From positions 4,971-68,970 of the forward strand of contig CAZEQC010000011.1 of the NCBI GenBank assembly GCA_964514285.1: a DNA stretch of 64,000 nucleotides, in the 5' to 3' direction. The position numbers and the translations under genes are program-made. Below, piece by piece: positions 1 through 10,046 of the stretch. The stretch's first letter is position 1. Each line of letters starts with the position of its first letter. Source of the stretch: SKLM01 sp964514285 (lineage in GTDB: Bacteria > Chloroflexota > Anaerolineae > B4-G1). The notes below the pieces were generated by a model. It ran no database searches and was not told the DNA's origin. It worked only from the letters and a program-made list of their open reading frames with translations.

Positions 1-512
1 GAGATCCATCTTGAGGATCATCAGATCTCATTCGACCGGAGCGCGGTTCTGGGCGTCAACGCCCCGGAGCTGTCGCAGTCTGCCTTCGGGTGTGTCCCGT
101 CGGTGGTGCGGCCGGGGAAGTCGTCGACGTGTACGATGACGCTTCACAACAGCGGGACAAAGGACGCGCAGACGGTCACGGCGATGGTCTATCCCCCAGG
201 ACAGTTCGCCGTATCGGAAGGGTCGCTGTGGACGAGCAAGGGCGGCGTGGAGACCAGGGGGCCGGCGCTGTTCTGGTCCGGCCCCTTGAGCGTGGATGGG
301 GCAGCAACACTGCGGTTCCGGCTCGAGATGCCGTCCAGCCCTGTGTGGGAGATCCGGTACGGGGTGGCCTTCATCGACGATGGGGCAGGGGGCCTTTGGG
401 AGAGGCCGACTTGGTTGACGGTCCAGCCCTGGACGGTCTACCTCCCGTGGGTCACGGCACGTAGGGAGGAAGCCGCCGCGCAGGGCGTCGGGGTGGGCAA
501 CGGGGTCAAGGC

Positions 513-534
<22 letters not shown>
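1..534 (+). CDS. C-terminal part of a secreted repeat-domain protein (5' end outside window)
   Basis: The frame is open from the first base of the window to the stop at 532-534, so only about the last 177 residues are present. The visible part reads like one extracellular beta-sandwich domain of the CARDB/DUF11 type: a conserved Cys pair near the start (FGCVPS... STCTMTL), then alternating beta strands with the phrase TLHNSGTKDAQTVT, which is typical of domains that describe cell-surface adhesin repeats. Near the end it carries TVYLPWVTA, a Tyr-Leu-Pro motif that recurs in other secreted proteins here. The gene converges on the protease on the other strand and their 3' ends overlap by about 22 bases. 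Function unknown; a surface-exposed structural role is the likeliest inference. Confidence 0.7.
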
Positions 535-1928
<1,394 letters not shown>

Positions 1929-1976
1929 ATTTCTACCCAAGGAAGGTGGTTAGAGTCTGTTTACGCACAAGAACAG

Positions 1977-2006
1977 GCGCCTGGTCACCAGGCTGTGACC
2001 AGGCGC
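1977..2006 (-). terminator. Strong hairpin between LysM and protease genes
   Basis: A perfect 12-bp inverted repeat (1977-1988 with 1995-2006) closes a 6-nt loop. It lies just past the stop of the minus-strand LysM gene and before the protease gene. On the minus strand it is followed by a modestly T-rich stretch (CTGTTCTTGT), so an intrinsic terminator is plausible, though the U-tract is weak. Confidence 0.6.
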
Positions 2007-2028
2007 TGACACGAAGAGGGAGCTAACG

Positions 2029-2487
2029 CTAGGGGATGCAGAGGGTTTGGCCCAGCTGGACGTAGTTCATGTTGGCGATGCCATTGCACTGGGCGACGTG
2101 CCACATACTGACGCCGTAGTGGAGCGAGATACGATAGAGGTTCTCGCCGCCCGTCACCGTGTGGTAGTAGCGGCACGTGCAGCCATATGGATACCCCGGC
2201 CAGTAGGGGGGATAGTAGGGATGCCAAGTGCCCCACCAGTAGCCGTAGGCGTCGGGGATCGCCAGGACTTGCCATGGATAGATGACGTTGGGATTGACGA
2301 TCCCGTTATACGAGGCGATGGCCATGGGCGAGACGCCATAGTGGCGGCCGATGGAGGATAGCGTCTCCCCTGGCCTGACGGTGTGATAGGCGATGATGTG
2401 CCATTCATTTGGCCTGGCGTGAGCCGATGAAGAGGCGAGGACGACCAGGAACAGGGCGATAACCGCAGCAACGAGTACCTTTCGCAT
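2029..2487 (-). CDS. Secreted protein with two LysM domains
   Basis: A 152-residue exported protein. A signal peptide (MRKVLVAAVIALFLVVLASSSAHA) is followed by two LysM repeats: one from about residue 34 (YHTVRPGETLSSIGRHYGVS...) to 78, and one from about 107 (YYHTVTGGENLYRISLHYGVS...) to the end. They are joined by a Tyr/Trp/Pro-rich linker (WWGTWHPYYPPYWPGYP). LysM domains bind peptidoglycan or chitin-like glycans, so the protein probably coats the cell wall or biofilm glycans; there is no catalytic domain. A perfect AGGAGG lies 5-6 nt before the ATG and a strong promoter lies upstream (2538-2566). Confidence 0.88.
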   Translation of the reverse strand: MRKVLVAAVIALFLVVLASSSAHARPNEWHIIAYHTVRPGETLSSIGRHYGVSPMAIASYNGIVNPNVIYPWQVLAIPDAYGYWWGTWHPYYPPYWPGYPYGCTCRYYHTVTGGENLYRISLHYGVSMWHVAQCNGIANMNYVQLGQTLCIP

Positions 2488-2537
2488 AGGAGCCTCCTAC
2501 GTATAAGTAGACGGTGACCAGAACGTACCCTATTCCC

Positions 2538-2566
2538 ATTATACACGATTTTGCCATGTATTTCAA
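2538..2566 (-). promoter_or_regulatory. SigA-type promoter of the LysM gene
   Basis: On the minus strand TTGAAA (2566-2561), a 17-bp spacer and TATAAT (2543-2538) form a near-consensus housekeeping promoter about 50 bases upstream of the LysM start codon. Confidence 0.7.
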
Positions 2567-2615
2567 TACCCACTGCAAACACGTTTACGACATCAACAGA
2601 GCATGTCCACGCTAT

Positions 2616-3203
2616 CTATGTCGGTGGTCTGGGTCCGGCCATCCGAGATGAGCGTCGCCGTCGGCGATACCACCAGGCGAACAAGGAGAGACCGGTGACG
2701 ATGAGCGCCAGCACCAGGTACGGGGCGACGACGGCCAACAACGAGGTTACGAAGGAGATGACGTCCTCGACCGTGCTCACAATAGGATTGCCGATCCCGG
2801 CAGTGGTGGCTGTGACGACGGGGCGCCCGCCGGACTTGGCAGCGTGCACCCCTCCAGCCACGACGACGCCGCAGAGAGCAGCGAGCACAGGGTGGAGGCC
2901 GATCACCTTGGTGGAAGCGGCGAAGAGCATGGCGCCAGCCGCAGGCCGGATGAAGGTGTGTATGACGTCGTTTGCTGTGTCTACAGCGGGTATCTTATCT
3001 ACCAAGATCTCGATGACCATCAGTACGCCCAGGGTGCCGATCACCCACCAGCTGCTCAACGCGTCATAGGGCTCGTTGAGGGTGACGAGCGACGAGACGC
3101 GGGACAGGAGAGCGACGATGAAGAGGGGGATGTAGGCGTTGAGGCCCGCTGCTGTGGCCAGACCGAAGGCCGTAGCAAGGCTGAGGAAGGCTTGCGCCGT
3201 CAC
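2616..3203 (-). CDS. DUF4126 family membrane protein
   Basis: About 195 residues, largely hydrophobic, with the DUF4126 pattern: an N-terminal segment AFGLATAAGLNAYIPL, then loops containing DKIPAVDTANDVIHTFIRPAAGA, a Gly-rich middle (AALCGVVVAGGVHAAKSGGRP) and an Arg-rich cytoplasmic tail (WWYRRRRRSSRMAG). Family function is unknown. I place the start at GTG 3203 because it follows the upstream DUF4013 stop by 7 bases and removes an unlikely leader; a TTG at 3257 in the same frame would give 213 residues but overlaps the upstream gene. It is co-transcribed with the DUF4013 gene. Confidence 0.75.
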   Translation of the reverse strand: MTAQAFLSLATAFGLATAAGLNAYIPLFIVALLSRVSSLVTLNEPYDALSSWWVIGTLGVLMVIEILVDKIPAVDTANDVIHTFIRPAAGAMLFAASTKVIGLHPVLAALCGVVVAGGVHAAKSGGRPVVTATTAGIGNPIVSTVEDVISFVTSLLAVVAPYLVLALIVTGLSLFAWWYRRRRRSSRMAGPRPPT

Positions 3204-3210
3204 GGGGGCC

Positions 3211-3936
3211 TCACACGTAAGATGTGGCAGCGCCGGTGTCGCGAGCAATCTGCCCATACAAATGAGCGGCGAAGACCATCAACCAGACACCGACAGGCAC
3301 CATAACCAGCCCAAGAAGGGCGGCCACCATCCACCCACAGATGGGAACCAGGCTCAAGACGCCGATGACGCCGCTCAGGACGGTGGTGATGACGAGGGCC
3401 ACGGCCCAGACGAGAAGCTGGGCGATGATGATGGGCCCGATGTGGTCGAAGAGGAAGCGGAAGACCTCTCCAAAGCGCAGACAGGCGCCCAGCGTGCCGG
3501 TCTCCGCAAATCGAATCTGAAGGACGGGGGTGATAACCCAGAGCGCCAGGGCGTAAAGAAGGATGAGACACCCAAGACCCGCGCTGACGAGCCCTGCTAT
3601 GCTGGTGAGGATGGTGGTTAGATCCTGGTTATCGCCTGCAGCGGCGGGGAGAATCCAGGCCAGGCTGATAGGGCAGATGAGGATGAGGAGAGGAATCGAG
3701 TAGATCAGCGTGGCTACCCAGAACAAGAGGCCGTCTACGAAGTATTCCCCCAGCCTGTCCCAGGTTGGCAAGGGGCGCTGGTTGCCTGCCTCAACGTTTC
3801 GCAGGACGGCAATGGCGTAGCCAGTGAGGACTGCCCCGCCGAACAGGGGAATGATGGAGATGACTGCGCCCACGAGGAGCTTGCCGATCCATTGATCGTC
3901 CTCAAAGGCGAACCTGATGGCTTCACCGACGTTCAT
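3211..3936 (-). CDS. DUF4013 family membrane protein
   Basis: A 241-residue integral membrane protein with five to six hydrophobic segments. It opens with the family-typical amphipathic N-terminus (IRFAFEDDQWIGKLLVGA) and contains GYAIAVLRNVEAGNQRPLPTWDRLGEYFVDGL, the pattern that defines DUF4013. Function is not known; such proteins are common in archaea and Chloroflexota. The ATG is preceded by an AGGAGG-like site. It is the first gene of a two-gene unit with the DUF4126 gene; the promoter is probably the element at 4113-4141. Confidence 0.8.
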   Translation of the reverse strand: MNVGEAIRFAFEDDQWIGKLLVGAVISIIPLFGGAVLTGYAIAVLRNVEAGNQRPLPTWDRLGEYFVDGLLFWVATLIYSIPLLILICPISLAWILPAAAGDNQDLTTILTSIAGLVSAGLGCLILLYALALWVITPVLQIRFAETGTLGACLRFGEVFRFLFDHIGPIIIAQLLVWAVALVITTVLSGVIGVLSLVPICGWMVAALLGLVMVPVGVWLMVFAAHLYGQIARDTGAATSYV

Positions 3937-4112
3937 TGCTGCTTCCTCCTCTACTGTATGGTCGTGTGACTTGGATCGTCACGGCGTTGTTGCACGCCTG
4001 TGAGGTCTGGGCGGATCAAGCCCAGACGATCTGGGGCTGTGTGGTCGATGACACCGGGTTCTCTTGCACCCATCTCGGGTGTAGAAGAGATCCCTGCGGT
4101 GTTGATGACTAC

Positions 4113-4141
4113 ACTATATCATCGAAACGCCGAGGATGCAA
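4113..4141 (-). promoter_or_regulatory. Promoter for the DUF4013-DUF4126 unit
   Basis: Minus-strand TTGCAT (4141-4136), a 17-bp spacer and TATAGT (4118-4113). It lies between the DUF2085 gene and the DUF4013 gene and would give a leader of roughly 170 nt. The rest of 3937-4144 shows nothing else I can name. Confidence 0.5.
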
Positions 4142-4144
4142 CTT

Positions 4145-4951
4145 CTACTGCAGCTCTGGTATACCATCGAGCGTGCCGGTGAGGGTGTATCGTATTACGT
4201 CGATGAGGCCGACCTGGAGGAGGCTGAGGAGTAGGCCCATAGCGATGGGTACGAGAGCTTGGCGCCAGGTCTCGGCACTGTTGTCGCGGCCGGTGATAAT
4301 CAACGCAATGACCGCGTTGACGCTGGTCAACAGCGTGAGCACGGCGGTGGCGCTAAGGATCGCCAGGGGGTAGAGTAGAAACGCCCGGCGCGAGAGCACA
4401 GTGCCCACCAGAGCAGCCTCCATCAGGAGGAGGAGCACAAGGTCACGGAAACTGCGAATGCTGGGGCGATCGTCGGGAACCCGCCATAGGCTGACGTTGA
4501 AGACGGGATAGATGAGGGCACTCATCGTCAGGCCGTTCAACGAGCCCGTGATCAAGCGGAGCGTGTTGGTGGGCTCATAGATGTGGGCGCCGCCGAGAAG
4601 AGCGAGGTAGGAGTTCAAGCCATCTCCCGCCCACAGGAGGGTGAATCCAATCAGAACAGCCAGGACGGGGAAAGGCGGCAGCGCCGAGGCCTTCCGACGT
4701 CGAAGGACAACGGCCTGTCCAAAGAGACCCATTAGAGCGCCAAGAAAGGTCCCGGTGCAGCGAGCACAAAGGGGCAGGTGAGATCCGCCAATGGCGAGGG
4801 AGTGGGACTCAATTTGGTGGCAGACAGCGTAGCCAACGAGATCGGCTTTCCTCAGGATGGGGGCGGGAGTAGCGAGGAAGACGACGATCAACGTGAGGAC
4901 GAGAAGCCCTCCTGTGAGCCACGGCAGCCAGCGTTGGTTATCAGATATCAT
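4145..4951 (-). CDS. DUF2085 family membrane protein
   Basis: A polytopic membrane protein of 268 residues. It has the two DUF2085 hallmarks: CHQIESHS in the first loop (VGYAVCHQ) and LCARCTGTFLGALMG in the next segment. The Cys/His-rich motifs suggest metal or redox chemistry near the membrane, but the family's role is unknown. The in-frame TTG at 4963 lies inside a TATAAT box (minus strand, 4968-4963), so I choose ATG 4951; transcription from that box would begin only about 5 nt before the ATG, giving a nearly leaderless message. It is divergent from the glycoside hydrolase gene. Confidence 0.8.
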   Translation of the reverse strand: MISDNQRWLPWLTGGLLVLTLIVVFLATPAPILRKADLVGYAVCHQIESHSLAIGGSHLPLCARCTGTFLGALMGLFGQAVVLRRRKASALPPFPVLAVLIGFTLLWAGDGLNSYLALLGGAHIYEPTNTLRLITGSLNGLTMSALIYPVFNVSLWRVPDDRPSIRSFRDLVLLLLMEAALVGTVLSRRAFLLYPLAILSATAVLTLLTSVNAVIALIITGRDNSAETWRQALVPIAMGLLLSLLQVGLIDVIRYTLTGTLDGIPELQ

Positions 4952-5142
4952 TTCGTATAGCAATTATACAACACCCAAACAGAACCAACTCATACAACCG
5001 AACTGATCGCTGCGCCTCATTGTAGTCGATGGTCACTTTGTGTCAACTACACAAACCAAGCGTCCGGCTATCTCCGATCCACCAATCGTGGTAGAATGAA
5101 AGAACGTTGCTTCAACGCCAGTCAATCTGGAGGACCTTAGTG

Positions 5143-7311
5143 ATGAATCATAGATCGCGGTTGACCCTATCTGGTAGTATCCTCTTTCTCTTGCTCAGTG
5201 CGTTGCTCAGCGCCAGCGTAGCGGACGCTGTGCACGTCGCGCCGCTACCACCGGTGGAGGATACGGATGGGCGAGGGGGAATCTGCTTCTCCCATTACCC
5301 GGGAGATCCGGATCGGCCTTACCTGCCATTGGCAAAAAATGCGGGCTCGCGTTGGGATCGATTCGACTTCAACTGGCCAAACATTGAGAAGGACCAGGGG
5401 GAATGGCACTTTGACGGCTACGACGATCTAGTTCAGGATATGAGCAACACAGGCATCAACGTGGTCGGGATTCTGCTGTGGACACCGTCGTGGGCGGCCA
5501 CAGGACGCCAGCACGCGCTGCCTCTATCACGTCCGGAGGAGAAGCCATCAGGCTGGTACGCGCCTTCCCTGCTGGCGCCGCAGGCATCTTCAGCCTCAGC
5601 GTCGTCGCCCCCACAAGGCCTCTACGAAGAGTGGCACGATTGGACGGCATCCGATGGCGACCCCATCAACTACTGGGGGCGATACGTTCACACCATCGTC
5701 TCCCGCTACAGCGATCCGACACGCTTCACCAGGCCGGTCAAGCACTGGGAGATCTGGAACGAGGTAGACGACGGAGCCTGGAATTACTTCTGGACGGGGA
5801 GCGAGGCGGACTACGCTCAACTCCTCAAAGTGGGGTATCAAGCGACGAAGGACGCCTGCCCGGACTGCACCGTCCTCTACGCAGGATTGCTCTACTGGGC
5901 AGATCAGCGCTATTTCGAGCGGGTGCTCGACATTCTGAACGACGACGCAGGTGCACCTGCCAACGACTACTACTTCGACGTGATGTCGCTGCACCTCTAC
6001 AGTCGGAGTTCGACGACGTACGACGTCGTGAATGACGTACGATCTCGCGTAGAAGAGCTCACCTCTGACCATCCGATATGGCTGACGGAGACTGGCGTCC
6101 CAGTATGGGGTGACGAATCGGTAGACATCTATCGCAACAGATACGACTATGCCGCGACGCAAGACGAGGCGGCCGCCTACGTCATTCAATCGTACGCCAA
6201 CGCCTGGGCCTCGGGGGTTGAACGGTACTTCTTCTTCCGCGCTAACGATCAGGATATGACGGAGTCCTTCGGTCTGATGAGGAACGACCAATCCTATCGA
6301 CCGAGCTACCTGGCCTACCAGGTGGCAACGAGCCACCTCGTGACCCCCACCATGGTGACGAACTGGACCTACAACAACGGCGTGCGGCGGGTCACGCTGT
6401 GGGGCACGCCGGAAGGCAAGGTGAGCGTCTTGTGGAACGAGAGGCCGCAGGCGCAGCGCTTCCACTACGAGGCGACCCTCCCAAGGGCCACGCGGATCGA
6501 TCAGCGCGGCGTCGTCCAGATCCTGGAATCCGCGGACGGCAGATACGAGATCGATCTTCCTGGAGCGACCGCCAACCTGGTGACGAATCCTGACGACTAC
6601 ATTATCGGGGGTGAGCCCTACCTGGTCATCGAGGAGGACACCGTGGCGCCCAGCGAGGTCGCGTTGGATCCGCTTCCCGCGACGACCTACTCCGACACGG
6701 TCGTCGTCTCCTGGAGCGCAAGCGACGCATCGGCCGGCATCTGGGGCGTCGACCTGCAGATGCGGGAGGGAGCTGGTGGCGAATGGTCAGATTGGCTCGG
6801 ACTTGCGGAGACAGAGGGCACCTGGTCAGCGGCCTACGCGTCCGGCGAGGATGAGACGCTCTACTGCTTCCGCGCTCGAGCCTGGGACCGGGCAGGGAAC
6901 ATAGGTCCGTGGCCCGATGAAGAACGCTGCACGCGGCTCCAATTGGAACGGGAGGTGCACTTGAGCGTGGGGCCTGTCTTTGGAGATGGGAACAACAACG
7001 GCACCTGGAACTCGCCCGATGAGCAGGCCCTTGACAACGTAACGTTTCGGCTTCTCGATGAGGCTGGCTCGGACGTCCTTCCCCCAAGTTGCGGTCAAGC
7101 CTGGAGCACGACAGCGACGCTGAGGGCCGGCGCGTACACTATTCTGGTTCAGCCCGAGGACTGGCACACACCGCCGCCTGGGTGGCTGCCGAGACGCCTG
7201 TCGGTGGCGGTGACCGGTGGGGAAGCTCCTCTGTCCATCGAACATAGCCCTGTGGGCCTGCCCCCACACCGCTCCAGCAGTTACCTCCCCCTCATGGCTT
7301 GGGACAGTTGA
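5143..7311 (+). CDS. Secreted GH-A clan glycoside hydrolase-like protein
   Basis: About 722 residues. A signal peptide (ending near SASVADA) is followed by a (beta/alpha)8-type domain of the GH39/GH5-like clan GH-A: HWEIWNEVDDGAWN holds the likely acid/base Glu (about residue 206) and IWLTETGVP holds the likely nucleophile Glu (about 316). After about residue 500 come an Ig/fibronectin-like domain (WSASDASAGIWGVDLQMREG) and an SdrD-B-like domain with a Ca-binding-type loop (GDGNNNGTWNSPDEQ). The protein ends SSYLPLMAWDS, the Tyr-Leu-Pro motif also seen in two neighbours. Substrate cannot be told. The ATG at 5143 has GGAGGA at 5129-5134; the longer TTG start at 5107 lacks one. The gene at 7338 follows 26 bases later and is probably co-transcribed. 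Confidence 0.82.
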   Translation: MNHRSRLTLSGSILFLLLSALLSASVADAVHVAPLPPVEDTDGRGGICFSHYPGDPDRPYLPLAKNAGSRWDRFDFNWPNIEKDQGEWHFDGYDDLVQDMSNTGINVVGILLWTPSWAATGRQHALPLSRPEEKPSGWYAPSLLAPQASSASASSPPQGLYEEWHDWTASDGDPINYWGRYVHTIVSRYSDPTRFTRPVKHWEIWNEVDDGAWNYFWTGSEADYAQLLKVGYQATKDACPDCTVLYAGLLYWADQRYFERVLDILNDDAGAPANDYYFDVMSLHLYSRSSTTYDVVNDVRSRVEELTSDHPIWLTETGVPVWGDESVDIYRNRYDYAATQDEAAAYVIQSYANAWASGVERYFFFRANDQDMTESFGLMRNDQSYRPSYLAYQVATSHLVTPTMVTNWTYNNGVRRVTLWGTPEGKVSVLWNERPQAQRFHYEATLPRATRIDQRGVVQILESADGRYEIDLPGATANLVTNPDDYIIGGEPYLVIEEDTVAPSEVALDPLPATTYSDTVVVSWSASDASAGIWGVDLQMREGAGGEWSDWLGLAETEGTWSAAYASGEDETLYCFRARAWDRAGNIGPWPDEERCTRLQLEREVHLSVGPVFGDGNNNGTWNSPDEQALDNVTFRLLDEAGSDVLPPSCGQAWSTTATLRAGAYTILVQPEDWHTPPPGWLPRRLSVAVTGGEAPLSIEHSPVGLPPHRSSSYLPLMAWDS

Positions 7312-7337
7312 GACTAATGAGGTTGTAGCACCAGGGT

Positions 7338-8729
7338 ATGAGTAGACGACAGCGCGTGTTGATCGCACTCCTGGGCCTGCTCAACGTGCTGCTGCTGCTC
7401 GTTCTGGGGCGAGCGGTGGTGCGGTGGCTCATCCATCTCCCCCCAGCGGCCGCCCCGGCAGTGACGCTGGCACCGATGGCAACCGGCGAGACGGTCCAGT
7501 TTCCACCGACGTGGACGGCAACGTTGAGCCCTACGCCTCGACCGACACGAACGCCCGGGCCGACCAGCACGCCGACGAAAACGCCTCTTCCCATACCACT
7601 TTGGAAGCCGACGCCGACACCCTCGGCAGCCCTAACGTCCTCTCGAAGCAGCCCTGGGCCCTATTATGCCCCCACCCTGTCTCCCAACTGGGAACCGGCC
7701 ACGCTGGATGACCTCTGGTATGGTCAAGCGCGTTGGGTCATCGAGACGGTCGACACGGGCTTACCGGCTGAAGGGTCGGACACGGTACGGTGGGGAGGAG
7801 AGTACTGGTCTTATGCGCAAGCCAGCGAGCCGACAGAGGGCATCAAGGATCGCTGCGGCAAGTCAGTGCCGTTTCCGGGCTGCGTCACCTTGTGGAAGAG
7901 CTCCGACGGCGGGCGTCAGTTCAGATTGGAGAGGCCGGTGTGCCTTTTCCCTTGTGTGAGCTGCCCCTGCTCCGACGTCGATCACGTTCAGCAGCAGCAG
8001 TACCCGCGTGTTTTCTTTGATGAAACGGGCGGCACGATGGTCTACGAGTGGGGGGCGGGCACCTTCTTGCGCCGATCTGAGGACGGCGTCCATTGGTCCG
8101 GTGAGGCCCAGATACCCGGCACGGGCATCTGGTATGACACACAGCGGCCGTGCACGGCTGCTGAACGGATCGGGCATCATCCCCATACGAGCCCTATCTA
8201 CGACTGCCTGGCGGGGGCACCACCAGGGCTCTATATTGAGGGCGACACGCTCTACGTCTTCGTGGGCCTGGGACGGGCCCCAGGGCATATGGGGTGCTTC
8301 GTCGGCAACAAACACGCTGGCACAGCCGCGCTTCGACCGTGCGCCTCGAATCCTCTGTTCAGCGGAAGCCCGACCTATGGACCTGTAGGAGCAACAGGAA
8401 GCGCCGTCAACCCTCACTTCGACTTTCGCACTATCTCCTCGGCCGACGTGGTACGGGTGGGAGACCACTACTACATGACGTATGAAGGCACGAGAGGCCC
8501 CAGCAGGCGGTACGTGCGGGAGGACCAGTTCGCGCTGGGGTTAGCACGCAGCGTGGGTCCGACCATCGATGGACCGTGGGAGACGTTTCCGGGGAATCCT
8601 ATGATCGTCGACGTTGGGGATCACTGGGGCATCGGACACGCCGACATCATTATCGCTGGTGAGAGGACCTACCTCTATGCCACCACAGCTCGGCATCGTC
8701 GAGGACGGTACTTGCTGGTGAGACGATGA
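7338..8729 (+). CDS. Membrane-anchored beta-propeller-like (GH43/sialidase-like) protein
   Basis: 463 residues. An N-terminal membrane anchor (about 7-30) is followed by a Thr/Pro-rich stalk (about 45-95, repeats such as TPTKTPLPIPLWKPTPTP) and a globular domain with propeller-like blades: TLWKSSDGGRQFRLE, FLRRSEDGVHWSGE (both Asp-box-like), VVRVGDHYYMTYEG and GHADIIIAGERTYLYATT. This pattern is what GH43-like or sialidase-like five-bladed proteins look like, but I cannot identify a complete catalytic triad. Several Cys pairs (CGKSVPFPGC, CLFPCVSCPC) suggest disulfides outside the cell. It follows the GH-A protein closely, so a shared role in glycan binding or degradation is a fair inference. 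Confidence 0.68.
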   Translation: MSRRQRVLIALLGLLNVLLLLVLGRAVVRWLIHLPPAAAPAVTLAPMATGETVQFPPTWTATLSPTPRPTRTPGPTSTPTKTPLPIPLWKPTPTPSAALTSSRSSPGPYYAPTLSPNWEPATLDDLWYGQARWVIETVDTGLPAEGSDTVRWGGEYWSYAQASEPTEGIKDRCGKSVPFPGCVTLWKSSDGGRQFRLERPVCLFPCVSCPCSDVDHVQQQQYPRVFFDETGGTMVYEWGAGTFLRRSEDGVHWSGEAQIPGTGIWYDTQRPCTAAERIGHHPHTSPIYDCLAGAPPGLYIEGDTLYVFVGLGRAPGHMGCFVGNKHAGTAALRPCASNPLFSGSPTYGPVGATGSAVNPHFDFRTISSADVVRVGDHYYMTYEGTRGPSRRYVREDQFALGLARSVGPTIDGPWETFPGNPMIVDVGDHWGIGHADIIIAGERTYLYATTARHRRGRYLLVRR

Positions 8730-8739
8730 AGGACACCCA

Positions 8740-8768
8740 GCCCCCGGCTCCTCAGATAGGCCGGGGGC
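8740..8768 (+). terminator. GC-rich hairpin between converging genes
   Basis: A perfect 9-bp stem (8740-8748 with 8760-8768, GCCCCCGGC type) with an 11-nt loop, right after the propeller gene and before the end of the minus-strand cytochrome gene. There is no clear T-tract, so it may act as a bidirectional barrier or terminator. The remainder of 8730-8924 shows nothing else. Confidence 0.5.
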
Positions 8769-8924
8769 CGAGTATGTCTTGGAATTCCGGCAGGTGCCGC
8801 TGCGCTTGCAGAAGCGTGCCCTACATAGGCACCGGTGCGGATGATCGACTTCGCCGCACATGTAGGTCGGCTTGCCATAGCCGACAGTCTTTCAACAGAG
8901 TCTTTGGGCCCGTCTTACGATGAG

Positions 8925-10034
8925 CTACGGCAGCGGCGGCACGTCCTGCACGATGACGGAGCGATTGGCTGCCATCTCGTCCTCCAGTACATCGTCCTCG
9001 GTGAGGAAGACATCCGGATTGCCGTGACAGCTATCACAGGAGCTGTTCTGCGGCGTGACACGCTGGATGGTATGCGGCGTTGCGTAGGCCCAGGTGGGTA
9101 AGTTGTCGAAGTTAGACAACAAGTCCTCGCCGTAGTAGGCGAAGGAGTCCCGGGCAACAGGCACGTGGCGCAGCGGCACGTACTCCCAGGGCCGCTGCGG
9201 ACTCTGGCGCGGGTTGTAGCCAATCTTGAACATCATCTGCGATGGATCCACTTTGTAGAACGGTCGGCCGTCCTCGGTCTGCTGGACGTGACAATTGTAG
9301 CAGTGCTTGTAGGCCACTGAATGACAGGCCTGACAGCTCAGCTTGGCCAGATGGATCTCATCGTGCTGTTCGATGTCGTCCTCGGCGGAGACCGTGTGGC
9401 ATCCAAGCTGGGTGCAGGAGGGATTCGCCTCGCCATCATATCGATGATTGAAGTCCCCCTCGGTGCCGTGCATCTCCTCCTCGGTATGACAGGCGAAGCA
9501 CGACATACCCCCAGGATTGTAATGGACGTCGGCTGGATACCGCCCGCCTTCCGCCATCTCATTCTTACCTTTGTACTCATCGTTGACGCGGCTGCCGTGA
9601 CAGCCGGTGCAGGTGTCGTTCATCGGGGGTTGCTTCCTCGGATTGTGACCATCCAGCAAGCCACCATCGTTCACGGCCGGACGGCTGATGTGACACTGTC
9701 CACACGAGACGTGACACTCGGTGCAGTGGTTGTCGTAGGCCACCATCAGCTGATCCCAATCCTCTTCGTCGCTCCGCTCGGAGAGGACGGTTATGTACCC
9801 CTCCAAGTCCCAGTGCAGGCTGTCCACGTGAGCCTCGGAGATATCGGCGTGACACAGCTGACACGTCTCCGAGTTGGTCGGATGCGGATCGCGCACCAGA
9901 CCCTCGTGAGCGGCAGCCATATCGTCCGTCCCCCCTGTCCCGCCGTGGCAAGCGATGCATCCGAAGCGAGCGTGATAGCTAGCGAGGAATGATTCCTCGA
10001 CGAAGACCTTTTCCCATGCCTCCAACGGAGGCAA
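8925..10034 (-). CDS. Multiheme c-type cytochrome, C-terminal segment downstream of an in-frame UGA
   Basis: A 369-codon segment with nine CXXCH sites (CIACH, CQLCH, CTECH, CGQCH, CTGCH, CFACH, CQACH, CYNCH, CDSCH) and one CX4CH site (CTQLGCH, 9396-9416). It has no signal peptide although c-type heme attachment needs export, and its only early start is a TTG whose GGAG sits just 2 nt away. The segment at 10044-10370 lies directly upstream in the same frame, separated only by UGA and three codons (Gly-Gly-Glu), and supplies a lipoprotein signal peptide. I therefore read both as one 481-residue lipoprotein with 11 heme sites, with UGA decoded as selenocysteine at about residue 109. The alternatives are a recent nonsense mutation or a sequencing error. 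It is the last gene of the operon starting at 15106. Confidence 0.85.
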   Translation of the reverse strand: MPPLEAWEKVFVEESFLASYHARFGCIACHGGTGGTDDMAAAHEGLVRDPHPTNSETCQLCHADISEAHVDSLHWDLEGYITVLSERSDEEDWDQLMVAYDNHCTECHVSCGQCHISRPAVNDGGLLDGHNPRKQPPMNDTCTGCHGSRVNDEYKGKNEMAEGGRYPADVHYNPGGMSCFACHTEEEMHGTEGDFNHRYDGEANPSCTQLGCHTVSAEDDIEQHDEIHLAKLSCQACHSVAYKHCYNCHVQQTEDGRPFYKVDPSQMMFKIGYNPRQSPQRPWEYVPLRHVPVARDSFAYYGEDLLSNFDNLPTWAYATPHTIQRVTPQNSSCDSCHGNPDVFLTEDDVLEDEMAANRSVIVQDVPPLP

Positions 10035-10046
10035 CTCTCCGCCTCA
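10017..10046 (-). promoter_or_regulatory. In-frame UGA with candidate bacterial SECIS hairpin
   Basis: On the minus strand the UGA (10046-10044) is followed after 10 nt by a perfect 7-bp stem, UGCCUCC (10033-10027) with GGAGGCA (10023-10017), closed by a GUU loop (10026-10024). The loop starts 17 nt after the UGA and has G first. From memory, the bacterial SECIS model asks for a small stem-loop with a 3-14 nt apical loop, G in its first two positions, about 16-37 nt after UGA; this fits. The codon context is Glu-Gly-Glu-Gly-[UGA]-Gly-Gly-Glu. No selA, selB, selD or tRNA-Sec gene lies in this window. Confidence 0.5.

Noticed and set aside
8925..10034. Stand-alone cytochrome gene starting at TTG 10034
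   Set aside because: It would have no signal peptide for heme attachment outside the cytoplasm, and its Shine-Dalgarno is only 2 nt away; continuation from the upstream lipoprotein segment through UGA explains it better. A recent nonsense mutation is still possible.
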